A stretch of 64,000 nucleotides of DNA, taken from NCBI GenBank assembly GCA_013396915.1, contig VWZL01000166.1:806001-870000 (forward strand), written 5' to 3'. This document shows positions 23,431 to 36,184 of the stretch, piece after piece; position 1 is the first letter of the stretch; the number at the start of each line of letters is the position of its first letter. The position numbers and the translations under genes are program-made. This stretch comes from Stercorarius parasiticus (lineage: Eukaryota > Chordata > Aves > Charadriiformes > Stercorariidae). The notes beneath the pieces are model-generated. The model was not told where the DNA came from, ran no database searches, and saw nothing but the letters and a program-made list of their open reading frames with translations.

Positions 23431-26400
23431 TCCTTATGTGCAGAGTATCAAGGATCTAAGAACACTTAAAAAGAATATATTTATGGCTCCCCATGGCAGA
23501 GTGGGTTGATGCATGTTCAAACACACATGTAATTTTTTCACCCCTCCCGCAAAATTTAATGCTTCAGTGGAGCATAGGCCATATCAAGAAATTTAAAAAA
23601 CTGACATTCCTAGGGAAACTTCCTTAAAGATTATGAGGAATAGTTCCAAGTCCTAATAAAAAAAAAAAGCATGTCAAGCAAAACATGATTAGATCTAGTC
23701 TTCCTATAGCTTTTCAAAAACATAACAGCCTCCCACTAGCTGCGCTTTAAAAAAATGAAACCAAGTTTCCTTGTTCCCTAAAGATATACAAACACAATAC
23801 GTGATTTAAACTGAATTTGTGGAACCACTGATGTTTTGTCTGATTTCTACTCCTCTTGCACAAAGCTGTCAGGAACGTGGCATGTGGAGTATTTTTACTT
23901 CATTGGCAGCAGTCTATTTTTGACTGAAAATAAAATAAGAGCTACTGTGGGCCAAACTGTAACCTGGCTTAATTTACTGGAATGGCAAGGAATCTGAGAT
24001 TGGGCAAAATATTAAAAGGTAAAAATCTTGCAGGTCATTTGCTGAAACACTGTGAGGAGAAGTATAAAGCTTTATTGCATAATCATAATGAAAACAATGG
24101 GCCCTTTTCCTTGTTCCTCTGGTTCACTTCATTATACTTCACTGTTCATGGATTTTCATTGGGTTCTTACTGACTACCATGTATGAACTTGAGAGGAAAA
24201 TCAACCTAATTGAGGTACTAAGCAGAAAACAATAAGATCCTTTACAAGTGGCCCTTTCTTTCTTTGCTAGATATTCGAGAAAAGGATTTGACCATCATTT
24301 GCTCCTGTAACCACAGATGATCGTTCCTACCAGTTCAGTAGTGATAGTTCCGGGGAGATTTGTATTAGAAATCTGGTTGGAGGGAATGATATTTCAATAA
24401 ATATTCATTTATTGACATTTGAACTTCAGTTTTGAATGAACAGCATGCACAAGACTGTTCATATTCATCAACTGTGATTATTTGTGCATTAAACCTTTGC
24501 TAGATGCAATATTTTTTTAAAAGTCAATTTTAAACTCAAATGTTGGTGAAAATTTATTCTTTTTAATTTCATATTCAAAGTTCAAAAGAAGGCTCCAGTA
24601 AGCTGGTAACACTTATATATGTGTTTCATTATAAACACCTGAGTAGTTGTATTGAAGTCAATGAGATTGCTCATGTACTTCAAGTTAAGTGTTTCTAGGT
24701 CTGGTATCTTCTTTTGAAATTTTTTTATAACTGCTTTAAAAAGCCTAGAAGTAGTGAAACATACAAAGTTCAACAAATACATTATCTATTGTGAATTATT
24801 CATTCAAGCAGAGTTTTGTTAGTGACAAATGAACATAATTGAAGCTCCAACTGAGGGCTGATAATAAAGAAAATCCTAGCATTTCCAAAATGTAACTTAC
24901 TTCTTTGTTGCCAGCAGAAGAAGTAAATGTTGGAGAATTTGTTTATGTTCATTCTTTCCCGTAGAGGACTGATATAAGGCATTCAGTTGCAAAGTAACAT
25001 TAGCTCATGCTGAAATGTAGAGAAATTAGAAATTCCTGTGTTATGACCTCTCCTCATTGCTGACTTCAGTGTGTGGCATCACACAACTCACTTGAATCCT
25101 TATTGGTATCCCCCATCATGAAGTTGAGGTAACTGAAGTAAAGCCTTCAGGGCATTATGAACATCAAATCTGAATGTTCCTAGTATACCTGTAGGTGGTT
25201 GGTGATGGTTAACATAATATATCATCTGATTGGGCACGCCTCCTTCCAAGAATGCCCAACTTTTCCCTCATCAAGACAGGTTACAATGACAACTATCAGT
25301 ATTAGAAATTTGTATAGCAGTACTGCTCAGAAATTTAACGAGATTAAGGCCTCTGTGTGCAAGGTAGCATGTCAATATACAGTAAGTGAGATAGTACAGG
25401 TCTAAAGGTATTAGTCTAAGTTCACAAAATAGAGGTCAGAAAAAACTTCTCATCCCCATTTTATTTGTTTTGAATTTAATCTTGTATTATTAACTCAAAC
25501 TTTAGCTCAAGCCTTCCAGTGCCTGTTCGGAAGACTTTCTACTCAAGTTCTTGGCTAGGTTAAGGCAAAGTTGCAATTGCTTAAGTCTGGATAGCCTTCC
25601 CTGCTCTTCCCTCTGGAAATAAACTAGTTCCCTCCAGGTAAAGGTGTTAGCATGCCTCAGCACCCCGGCAAGACCAGGATCTCACAGGCACATGCAGAGG
25701 ACATGGTTACCTAAGCATGTCTCTTTAAGGGAACTTATTCAAACAGGAGACAGGTAGTGGGGTCAGCTATGGTTGAAAGATGTATCCACACAGCTGATGA
25801 GAAAACCCATGCCATCTAGTGAATGTTCAACGTGAAGGCACACCCCACGTGGTCAAATCTGCCTGGAGCTAAATCTGAGAGGATGGATGTAAGAGTTTAA
25901 GTTCAGATTGTCTGGTTTTGCATCTGTGCAAAATACATTCACGGTGCTGTTTGCTTTGTTCTGGTGTACCATTTTGGGACAGTGCTAGTTCAAATGTCTC
26001 TGCATGGCTGTGTTCCCCAGGTCTTGGTACAAAATCAATATTTATTCAAACCTAATATTGTAACCAGATGATTGCACACTCCTGAATTTAGGGATTTTTC
26101 CCTCCAATACATAAATAAAGTATTTTTATAACCTCAGTATCTGTAGGATAAGATCTGAAAGTTACATGAGGTGTATGGACTGTATTTTGAGATGCAAATC
26201 AATCACTAAACAACATCTTTTCAACATAAAGATTTTAGCCTTTTGTTGCATCTTTCATAAAGCTAGTGGAAGAAAAAAGATTACATTTCTAATACAGGGT
26301 AAGTGAAAGGCAGTAGAGATGTGAAAGAGAATGCAGAATTTCAGAGGAGTGACATATTAAATAGCCTTTTACTGACCAATCCAAAAATCACTTTGGGTCT

Positions 26401-28990
26401 CATAGGAAATAAAAGCTTAAAGTCAGAATGTACATAAAATGAAGACTGAGAAGCAAAAAAATGTCCCTTAAAAAAGAGAAATGTCTTCATTCTAGCCAGA
26501 TGTTATTGTTAGGATTTAATTTTATTTTCAACAGATCTTATTTAATCTCTGTCTCAGTGGGCTGATCTGCACAGAAAAAGATGTCAAAAATATAACTTAA
26601 CTTCATCTTGAATGGTTCCAGCTTCTTAATAACAAAAAAATCCACAGAACCTATAATCCTACAACAGCTGTCATTTTAGAATTAATAGATCCTTTCATTC
26701 AGCACCTCCCTGACATTAAATTTTTCCCCAAAATTAAACAGCTGTCCATGTGGGAAAATAATTCACTATTTGCAAATTTCTGTTCCATGAAAATGCCCTA
26801 TTGTTGCATATAAAAATAAAACAGATCATATACAAAGTATATTTTAACTCTCATTAAAAGAAGAGATTTTTCTGATCATGGCTTTTGTTCACAAAATGAA
26901 AATAAGGAGTAGTTTTCAGTTAGTTCAACACCAAAACAAGAGGAGAATCAAATATATTTAATCATGTTCTTGGCCAGTTTGAGTCAATATAAGTCAGAGG
27001 AGCAGTATCAGTTTATACCATCTGAGTCCCTACCCCATGATATTGTAAAAGACAGGCTGGATTGACATTCCTCCTGAGTTCGCAGTCTACATTAATTTTT
27101 TTTCTCTGCTTTTTTGGCTCTTAAGTATCACTTTTTCCTTTCATCCCACTACACTTCATGGTTCTTACAAGCTTCAGTGAAGGTGACTATTGTGGGCCAC
27201 CAAAAGTTCTGAGATGGTTCAGTTGTTTTTCATGGATTTTGATGTCTCACTGCAAAGACACCATAGACATCTGAAGGTGTCTGTGCAGAAGCGAAGGGCG
27301 TTTTGGTGAAAAAGTTTCTCCTTGTATCTATGCTACCAAGTAAAATGTTCAATACTTTTGTTATTGCTAAATTTTACATTATGCTTTATGTAGAAGACTT
27401 CCAGAAATCTTTCTTTGTTTCATATTTCAAACATTGATTCCACTTTGCTTTATGCAAAGGCTTTCTAGTTCTCTACCTAAAGTATGAAAACAAAGGCTTA
27501 AGGTTAGCATTTCAGAAGAAAAAGAATTGTCTAAGAGCTCTAAGCACGTGGAACACAAAATAAAAAATTATTTCTTGATTTTGATTAATTTAAGGAAGAC
27601 TCTTTTGTAAAAGAACGCTTTACACATTCCTGCTTGAACTCTCCTCTTACAGCAGCAGGACTTCAGCAGGTCTAGGCAAGCCCTGGAACTATTTCCTGCA
27701 AGTGCTCAGTGATTAGGGTCTTGCAGAGCGTTCTTTAACACTTCTGGGTCGAGCAGACCTGGAAAGTGCACTGTCTACTGATGAAATGTGATGGGCGATT
27801 CATCCAAACACAAAATACAAAAAGGTGCTTGATAGTTCTGGGATTTATTGAAAGGAGGAATATAGGATCAAAAGCATCACACAGGAGAAAGAAGGTGGAA
27901 AACCAGAGACAATCAGAGAAAGAGGTGATTTTTTTTCCTCTGCAAGAACAGTGAGAAGTTATAATCAAAGAGGATGCTTAAGATTTTCAGAAAGTTTAAA
28001 GAGGTTAAGTGTTTCATTTCTTTAGGGCAATCTTGAAAGGCTAAATGAAGTAGCATATAGTAAATCCCAGAAAGAACCAATGGTGATAGGAATATTTTGG
28101 TTGAGTACTAAAAAATGACAAAACAGTGAAAGAAAAGGCCAGGAAAATGTCTCAAAAAGGAGTGGATAAACTTCAGATAACCTGTTTATGATCTCCTTCA
28201 TAACTTGATTTACCTTGATTTTCACGTAAACCCTGAAAATTTGATTTGTTTTTCAAATATCTTTGCTGAAGTGGATGGTCAAAACTGAGTAGAGCTCATC
28301 ACAAATCCTCTGAGTTCTGTTCAAAGTTTCTCCCATATGGTGTTGTTCTTCCATATGCACAATTACCCATATGATTTTGCCACATCTAGGTGAACAAAGT
28401 TGGGGTGTTTTTCAAATGTTACCGCAAAAGTGTTCTTTTTTATCCTCCTGCTTTTTTTAAATGTGATTAGTTTTGAATCCCTTCATTTTGTATAACTTCA
28501 GAAAGGCCCTCTCAGTTCTTGACTGACCACATCTACCCTTTTTATTACGTGTATTCTCAAATTGTGAATGTCGTGTGACTTTATTTTGAAAGGTCATAAA
28601 TTGCTCATAGCCCTTTACCCCTGCATCTTCTCCAAGACTTTGTGGATATTATTTATCCCATATGCAAACTCTTCAGGACAAGTTGTCCATCCTCTCATGT
28701 TTTGTTCATAAAGTGCAAATCCCTATGGGTCCCTAGTCTCATATAGGGTTTTTTGCTTTCAGCTTTAATATGAATAAAAATTAATTTTTATTGATGACAA
28801 TGATATCTGATGAGAATACTGCATTCCCCATTATTTGGATAAATGAATATAAATCTGTTTTGAGAGAGGAAGATTTATTCCTAAATACAGCTATTGAACA
28901 CATTACTGCGTGTTTTAAGCTCGTATCTGTTCAGAATGCTGTTCACAGGACATAATTTGTTCATTTATGTTGACAAATATAATGTTGTGT

Positions 28991-29018
28991 TTTAATTATT
29001 TATGGATTTTTAATTATT
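28991..29018. repeat. Repeated AT motif with TAATTA cores, 18-bp period
   Basis: The decamer TTTAATTATT occurs exactly at 28991-29000 and again at 29009-29018. Each holds a TAATTA core, the usual binding site of homeodomain factors. It lies in an AT-rich block (about 28740-29060) without recognised repeats. Confidence 0.6.
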
Positions 29019-29539
29019 GAAAGCATTACTTAGCAGTCTACCAGGAAATGTATCATGCTATATGTTCTGAGAGTAATAAAATCTTAATGATCAGAGGGCC
29101 AATGGCAGTAGCTCCCTGAAATTAAATCTTTGATGAAAGTGTCAGAGTGGGTTGCGAGTTTTGGGACAGGGAGGAAGGAGAAAGGGTAATAGGTAACCAG
29201 GTAACAAATGTTTTCAGCTATGTGAAAGGTTAATGAGCACATATCATTTGCATAATGTAACCCTTGGGCTTGTCTAAACCGCCCTTTATTTCTCCTTAAA
29301 AGTACCCCATCAATGTGAAGTCTACTGTGACTCCATCAATACAACTGCTAGTGGAAACACAGCATTCACGGTCATTTTTAAACTCCACACTGACAGGGCT
29401 AAGAGAATAATATAGTAAAAACATTTGCAGATCAAAGGCACGCATCTCCACCAGTATTCTTAGGGCTATTCGACAGAGGGAGCAATACCAATCAAATGCA
29501 AGATGGAGAAAATAGATGTAGCTGAGGCCTTTATGACTA

Positions 29540-29574
29540 TTTTTTGGTTTTGGTTTTAGTTTTGTTTTTTTTTT
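29540..29574. repeat. T/G-rich low-complexity tract (GGTTTT-type)
   Basis: Irregular GGTTTT units grading into a pure T-run. It is the reverse-complement type of the A/C-rich tracts at 3937 and 4596. Confidence 0.8.
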
Positions 29575-31071
29575 CATGGTGACTCACTTTTTAATTCAAA
29601 GTAGAAGCTAAGGTTGGCTTATTATTTTTAAAAAGAGAACAATACTTGAACAACTGTCTAGTTAGTCTCTCCACACTGTGGTAAGGACTTAATTTAGTAA
29701 AACAAAATATCTACAATAAGATGTCAGAGAAAAATATTACACTTTTTTTCTTCTCAATTACCATTGTATAAAATATGATTATAAAACACATAAAATTCGA
29801 TAGAACAAGCTGGCAGGCACATATACTACTGGAATGAAGTTTCTGCTTTTTCTTGCTCTCCTTTTCTTTTAATAGAAACCTTTATATTAAACTCATATTT
29901 CTATTAAACTATTAAAGTTTCTTGAAAATTCAACAGGCAGGACCCTGTTACACTTAACAGAGCCAAGCAGTGCTTTTTCTTTATCTGCTAGTTTAAGTAC
30001 CAATAGTGGAATTTATTTGAAACATAGCAGTAGACATAATGCATTAATTCAGGTTTACGTGTGTAACCTGTTTTTGTCAGGACTTAACTGGTAGCAGCAG
30101 GACCAAGTAAGTGGATGTTTCTAAACCACTGATCCTTGCCTGGCCAAAAAGCTGGGAAATTAAGCTAAACCTTGCGATGCTCCATGCAACGGTTTTCCCC
30201 ACTCACAAACATGAATGACTTGACTCTAAGCAATATTTTGTCAAAAGAAGAAAAGCAGATAAAAGCAAGTAAATGGAATAATACATACAATCTTAAATTA
30301 TGACTAACACTCTTTCACAGACCTCTCCCCTGGTAAGGCCATTGCCTAGCCTACAGCATTGACACTTTGTGACTGTCAAACCTCACTGGCTGGCAGGGCT
30401 CAGTACAAACTACCTTGGACCTTGTGCTCCAAGCTGGTTTTGTTGCCCTAAACTCCTTCCAGCCAGCTTCCATTTCACCATCTGTGCTAGTTATGGTCCG
30501 CAACATCACAGCTAATACAGTTCTCTGGCATGCAGGAAACGTTTAAAAGCATCGCTGCTTTTCAAATGAAAGCGAAGTCTTCTGGCCTTTGTATTTTTTC
30601 CCTATAGCTCCACACGCACACTTCGTTGCCTTGCTTTAGGGTAAGCATTCACCTCAACACCAATGAGCATAGTTATTTGATTCAGACATCTGTATGATGT
30701 TATAAATACAAACTTTTCTCCACTGTATGGTATTAACAGAAACGCTTCCCAAACATAACAAAACAGACACAAAATAGACATGTTTTAGACCTATCCACCT
30801 GTCTGTTGGATTCACACCTCCCTTTTCTCCCTCAGAAATCAACAGCATGCCCCTCCTTTGCCTCTCATCCCCAAAATCCCCTGCTGTTGCTTTGCCTTCT
30901 CTTCTAGCCTCAGCTGCCAGGATTACACAGGTAGCCAAAACTGATGCCCTGTGTGAGAAGCAGCTCTTAGCTGCACCAGCCCAAACAAAGCCCTGGGAAG
31001 GCACTCTGTAAATCACAAGCCCTCCCCTGCAGTTCCCTTTCTTCTGAGATTTTGCACTAGATCTAATGGGT

Positions 31072-31097
31072 CTATTTATAGTCTGGTCTAATTATAG
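31072..31097. promoter_or_regulatory. Pair of perfect MEF2-type motifs
   Basis: CTATTTATAG (31072-31081) and CTAATTATAG (31088-31097) both fit the MEF2 consensus YTAWWWWTAR and start 16 bases apart. Single matches are common by chance in AT-rich DNA, but a close pair is less so. Whether it is bound cannot be told from sequence. Confidence 0.3.
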
Positions 31098-31898
31098 ATC
31101 ACAGGAGGTGTGGTGCTGTTCTGCTCCTGGTTGCTTCTTTTTTCATTGGCTCTAGCAATCACACTGCCATTGGATAAATGGGGTCAGATAATTAATACAA
31201 AAGAAAATGAGCCTGCCAAAAAAAAATTACTCATTTACTCATGAGATCAATGAGCTTTTGAGTTCACCTTCCAGCCACATGATCTCCAGATCTGACTCAA
31301 GAGAGGCTGCAGGAGCGTATATGCGTCGGGAAGAAAAGAGAGAGAACAGGACTGTGCTTTTTGGCATCAACCTGTGTGAACATAGGTTAGATGCAGTGTG
31401 AAACGACCACTCGGATATGCGTCTCTGGAGAATACTTCTTCCTAGTCCCACCTATACTGACATATAGAGGGAAAACTTGAGATTTCATCCTTTTTTTCCT
31501 CCCTTACAGCCTGCTGCCCAGAGCATTTCACTGCCATCACATCATGTCATGCTATTGCTTCTCCTGATACAAGGCAAACCCAAAAAGAAATGTCAAAGCC
31601 TTCTTCTTGTAAGGGTGCTCTTCTGAGTAGCATCCACACAGATATTTGGGAAATCCATATTTCCTTGAGTCTTCCTGTAACATGAACTCATTGAACCATG
31701 CCATTAGCATTAAGCTATATTTAAGAATTTGGATGTTCATTGAAGAAACAATTTTTTGCACCATTGCAGAAAAGTTCTGTAGGTCCACTTAGCCTGAGCA
31801 AAAGGTGCTAAAATTGAATTGCGTATCTCTGTAGGATTGTGGAGCTGGCAGAGATCTGGGTTCATTGTATCCAATGTCTAACTGTTGCAACCACTTAT

Positions 31899-32506
31899 GT
31901 CACAGAATCACTGAAGGGCTGAGGTTGGAAGGGACCACTGGAAGTCATCTGGTCCAACCCGATGGCTCAAACAGGGTCACCTAGACCTGGTTATCCAGGA
32001 CAGTGTCCAGACAGCTTTTGAACATCTCCAAGAATGGAGACTCTACAACATCCTTGGGCAACCTCTGCCAGTGCTTAGTATTTCCTGATGTTCAGAGGGA
32101 ACCTCCTCTTGTCCAGCCACTGAAAAGAGCCTGTCTCTGTCTTCTTTGCAACCTCACTTCAGGTATTTGTGTACATTGCTACCAAACCCCTGAGCCATCT
32201 CTTCTCCAGGCTGAACAATCCCAGCACTCTCAGTCATTCAACATATGAGAAATGTTCCTGACCATTTATCATCTTCACGGCCCTTCATTGGATTCTCTCC
32301 AGTACATCCATGGGTCTCTTGTACTTGGAAGCCCAAAACTGGACACAGCACTCCAGGAGTGGCCTCACCAGAGCAGAGCAGGGAGGAAGGAGCACCTCCC
32401 TCAGCCTGCTGGCACTACTTTGTCTAATGCAACCTGGGATGGCACTAGTTATCTTTGCTGCAAGGACACATTGCTGGCTCACATCATATAATTCCTTCAA
32501 AGTTAG
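31899..32506 (-). mobile_element. CR1 LINE, 5'-truncated, moderately old
   Basis: The plus strand starts with the antisense CR1 3' end, 'CACAGAATCACTGAAGGGCT' followed by 'GGTTGGAAGGGACC' and 'CATCTGGTCCAACCC'. It then follows CR1 text through 'TTGGGCAACCTCTGCCAGTG', 'CCATCTCTTCTCCAGGCTGA' and 'CTCCAGGAGTGGCCTCACCA'. The element is inserted on the minus strand, 3' end at 31899, and is truncated near 32506 inside ORF2, which is the usual state of CR1 copies. Divergence is moderate, with several stops and small indels, so it is older than the copy at 55592-56139. Confidence 0.93.
32285..32500 (-). pseudogene. CR1 ORF2 fragment (RT C-terminal part)
   Basis: This 71-codon minus-strand frame lies inside the CR1 copy at 31899-32506. 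It keeps 'DVSQQCVLAAK', '[13 protein letters not shown]' and '[20 protein letters not shown]', which correspond closely to the conserved 'SQQCALAAK...CIRQSV.SRSREV...SALVRPHLEYCVQFWAP.YK' stretch of CR1 reverse transcriptase. It ends at a stop replacing an Arg codon just after 'LERIQ', which is where the family continues 'RRA'. It is a dead fragment: no start, no N-terminal RT motifs and no endonuclease domain. Confidence 0.88.
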
Positions 32507-33766
32507 CTGATATGAGTTGAAATATGCAAGTAGGGATAGAAACAGAAAGCAGTAGAAGGGCCAGTAGATAACAAGGAAATTAATTTATATGTTGCACAAG
32601 ATTTTCCACTAGCTTTTGGCCATATTTATCTAGAGAGCAAAGAGAGTTGTTTAACTTGGCTTTCCCTGCAGTTTTTTAATCTCCAGTCGTGAAAAAAACA
32701 ACCCTAGAAATCCTTTTTCATCTGACCAACAGAATTTCATTGTCCCTTGTTGTTGTGTTCTTAAAAAAAAGAAAAAAAAGGGAATTAGGGAGCAAGAACA
32801 CCGTTCTGCTTTAAAAGCCATCTCAATTCATGATACATGCCATGTATTCCAGATTAATGATTAGGAGAAGATAAATCCAGTACTGTCCAGCTTCTAAATG
32901 TTTAATGGAAAAGTAACGTCCTCCTGAGCTGGAGGGCTGTGCTTGCCTTGCAACCCTTGGATAAACTGGAAGACTGCAGGTCACACAAGAGGGAAGTTCA
33001 GAGAGCTGGAGGAATGACTGAGTTTCTTTCTACAGTGAGCCTCCAAGGAGCTGCCCAAATAAGCTGGGAGAAGATTTATGTCTGACAGAAAATGTTTATA
33101 AGAAAAGTGAGGCAGGAAACAGCAAGGGATTGGGAAAAGTTCACTTTAAAGGCTTTGTTCAAGTTTCTGGGCCAGGACCTGGAGGACTGGAAGAGGTAGA
33201 AGTTTTCCTTCCAGCTCCAGTGGAGAGTGTTTCTAAAACTGGCAGAATCAAGAAAATGAGTGCCACAGAGCCTGATCAGAGATGATAGACTTCTGTCCTC
33301 TTAGCTCCTTAGACATCAGGATATTCTGAATGGGGCAACAGTCTGAACAGTTTGCTGGCAGGCTCAGTCACAAACACATTACTGGAGTACTGTGTGGAAA
33401 CAGTAGATGGAGAAAAGGAGAAACTGCTGCAGCATTACCCATTCTTAGCCCTGTGCATAAACATCATTATTACAGGGTGCAAACGGATAAGCACCCCATG
33501 AGCTACTACTCAAGTCTTCCATTTAAGAATATTTTTTTAATTCATGTTTTTAAACTGTACAATTCACTACATTCATGCAAGAAGCTCTGGGAGACGTTCT
33601 AGGAAGAGCTACTGTGATACCAGCTGATTTTATCTCACCTCAAACCCTGAAATTGCGAGTGCTGAACTGAGCAAAGAGAGTAGCATTTAACCAGACATGC
33701 AGAATGCACGTTCATTGATTTGGACATTCTTTGAACAAAATAAATGAATTACAATACCTCCACTCC

Positions 33767-33826
33767 TTCTTTTCCTTTTTTTTCTTTTTTATAGAAATAA
33801 AGGTGTATTTTTTATTTTTTTTTGGA
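33767..33826. repeat. T-rich low-complexity tract
   Basis: Two T-runs interrupted by short mixed sequence ('ATAGAAATAAAGGTG'). No element body is recognised alongside. Confidence 0.75.
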
Positions 33827-34137
33827 TATTTGTTGCTCTTTGCGAGTTTTTATTATCTTTGACATCTCCTCTCTGTGGGTGGATGTGGCTTTCTGAAGTG
33901 AAAGGCAGTGACAGCTGCTGAAGGTCTTCAGACAGATTGAATTTTTAATGCTGGGTCCAAGTGTGCTTAAAATGTATTCATGTAGTGAGATGGACTGTGC
34001 TATGCTAAAAGATAGATCCCAGGTTTTTATCATACACATTTCTGGGTACCTTGCAGCATCTTCTTTTCTAATAGTCCAGGAAGCCTGTTTGTAGAAGAAT
34101 TTATAACGATCTCAATTATGTGTGACAGTGTTATAAA

Positions 34138-34150
34138 CCACCAGGGGGTA
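34138..34150. promoter_or_regulatory. CTCF-like core motif
   Basis: CCACCAGGGGGTA matches the central part of the CTCF consensus (CCASYAGRKGGC type) except at the last C. The flanks (TATAAA before, AAATGTG after) do not extend the match, so this is only a candidate site. Confidence 0.3.
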
Positions 34151-35726
34151 AAATGTGTGTTGCAAATCCAGGCATGCCCGCTGACGCAGCCCTTTCTTTA
34201 ACTCTGTTCATGAATCAGCATAGCATAAAAACAGCTCCATGACAAAAGATTATCTTGTCTGGAATGTGGTGGTATAAATTTGATATGCAGAAGGAGCTGT
34301 GCTGTCCTGGTTTTGTGCCTGTGAGACACCATCAGTTCTGAACAGACTACATAGAGGGCAAAATGGGAGAAATTCCTAAGGAAAGTTATGTTCTTCACTC
34401 CTAAAGCCTATAGTAAAGTCCAAATCCTGTTTGTTTATAAATTGTTCTCTCACTTTGACTGGTAGTTCTTTGAGGCACGGGTTTGTGTCGTTGAACTTAA
34501 TGGCAGCACAGCTCCACATACTCAAAGTCCTCTGGCAGTTTGTGGTGTTTGCCTGCACCTACTTGTGTTGTTGTATCGCCTTGGGTAGGTTTATATTGTC
34601 TTATTTTCATGAAGGCAAGAATTTAACCATTTATAATACAAATGAGGAAGTTTGAAATGATATCTATGTATCTTAAAGCTTCTAGTAAGATTACAGAAGA
34701 TACAAGATTTCAGCAATTACTTCTTCAGTAACTTCAGTTAGTACAGGTATATTTTAGCAAAAATATATTTTTTTACACAGTTAGTAACAGCTCTTAAAAG
34801 CTAAGGTAAAAGATAGTGCTGAAAGAGTTAGCATTCAGAATCAAAACTGTTCGATCAGCCCCATGTACACACTCAACGAGAAGAAGCAGACTATTGGCAG
34901 GGTTAGAAAGCAATGGCATTTGAAATATTTGACTAGCACATCATTCAGTGTTTCAACTGAGTAAATGCATTTAAGGTTCAAAATGACATTCTGCTGATCA
35001 AGCAGATTTTCTTTGTCTGTACTGCACTGCCAAATTTTCCTAGCAATTAGGTTAAAATATCTCCCTTTGGATTATATTTCCAGTTGAGTTATATCAGACC
35101 AGGCAGAGCAAAAAGAAAATTATGATCACCCAAACACAAGGTGTTTGTTCTTATTGGAAAAAGTTGAGTGTGTCATCCTTAGCAATGTATTGCATGTCTT
35201 TAAAACCCTGGTACAAGACATAGGATGGGCAATGAGATTACCCTGTGAATCCAGGGAAGAGGTAGTGCTTTAGCGTATTTCTCCTTGGTCTGTTTTGTTC
35301 TGCGTGCTTGCAATGCATTAGCCACAAATACACAACACATTTAACATGCAGTCCCGTGACATTTCCTCTTAACTAATAGTCCTAAATGAGGCAGGACAGA
35401 ACAAATTCTTAGGAAGGGAATAGGGAGAAATTAAAATGGACATCGAAAGAAAAATAAACCAACCATGCAGGAGCAACATCGGTCATGAATGTGCACAGAT
35501 ATATACGGACACAGATAGAGGCACACATACATTTGTTACCAAATTCACCCTGTGCCCTGCCTAGGGTCTTCTTTCATTGTTAACCTGAGGTTACCAAGTT
35601 TCCTCCCTCGAACAAATGCAAAACTTTATCTTGAAGGTACCTTCTTTCTGTTTTGAGTGACACAAGACTAATTTCTCTTCTAATGCCTGGAAAAAACTGC
35701 ACTGTTAGAAGACTCTAGTGTCTTCT

Positions 35727-35776
35727 AGAAAATATTTACTTTATGTACTTCAGAAAATATTTACTCTATAGCCAGC
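35727..35776. repeat. Two-copy 25-bp direct repeat beside the LTR
   Basis: AGAAAATATTTACT starts at 35727 and again at 35752. The first 19 bases of the two 25-bp units differ at one position. The pair ends about 8 bases before the likely left edge of the solo LTR at 35784. Confidence 0.85.
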
Positions 35777-35908
35777 TATGATATGTGGGTTTCAAGGTGC
35801 CAGCGTTTTTCGAGCTGGCCAGGTGCAGGGACGAGGAGGAGCAGACACCCGAGCACTTGATCCAAGCTGGCCAACAGGATTATTTCATACCATGAACGCC
35901 CCATTCCA

Positions 35909-35915
35909 TATAAAT
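35909..35915 (+). promoter_or_regulatory. TATA box of the solo LTR
   Basis: TATAAAT, about 125 bases into the LTR and about 270 bases before its poly(A) signal, which is a reasonable U3/R spacing for this kind of LTR. Activity is unknown. Confidence 0.45.
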
Positions 35916-36178
35916 TAGAAAGTTTGCTGAGAAGTTCTCTCTCTCCCGTGATGGCTGCAATCCTGAGAACTTCTTGCTCTGGTGTCAGACCCCTGAGCCC
36001 TTCCCTTCCTCCCGAAGCCGTAGCGCTCGCAGTGTCCGACATTTGCTGTCCACTGCTGGGAGTGCACAGCTTCCTGCTGATAGGGTTGGCTGAGCATAAT
36101 CCTTGTATATTTTATATTGGTATCTGGATCAATACTAATTCTTTAGTATTATTAATGTTAACTATTTAGTCTTATTCT

Positions 36179-36184
36179 ATTAAA
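36179..36184 (+). terminator. Poly(A) signal of the solo LTR
   Basis: ATTAAA followed by 'TCTGTTTGTATTTCAGCCCT'. The arrangement is the one seen in avian LTRs, where 'TATTAAAC/TCTGTTT' precedes 'TCAACCC' or 'TCAGCCC'. Confidence 0.5.

Larger units (their letters stand above)
23431..31898. other. Non-coding, AT-rich; no gene recognised
   Basis: Long AT-rich stretch with no coding content. Small features inside it are a T/G-rich tract at 29540-29574, an AT-motif repeat near 28991-29018 and two MEF2-type motifs at 31072-31097, listed separately. The 120-codon minus-strand frame at 30654-31016 has no recognisable domain. Confidence 0.55.
32507..35726. other. Non-coding; no gene recognised
   Basis: Contains an A-rich tract near 32762-32780, a T-rich tract at 33767-33826 and a CTCF-like core at 34138-34150. 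The open frames are short and featureless. Confidence 0.55.

Noticed and set aside
32003..32491. Several plus-strand frames in the CR1 copy
   Set aside because: They are antisense readings of a minus-strand CR1 element.
35811..36040. CpG cluster considered as a promoter CpG island
   Set aside because: It is short and lies entirely inside the solo LTR, so the LTR explains it.
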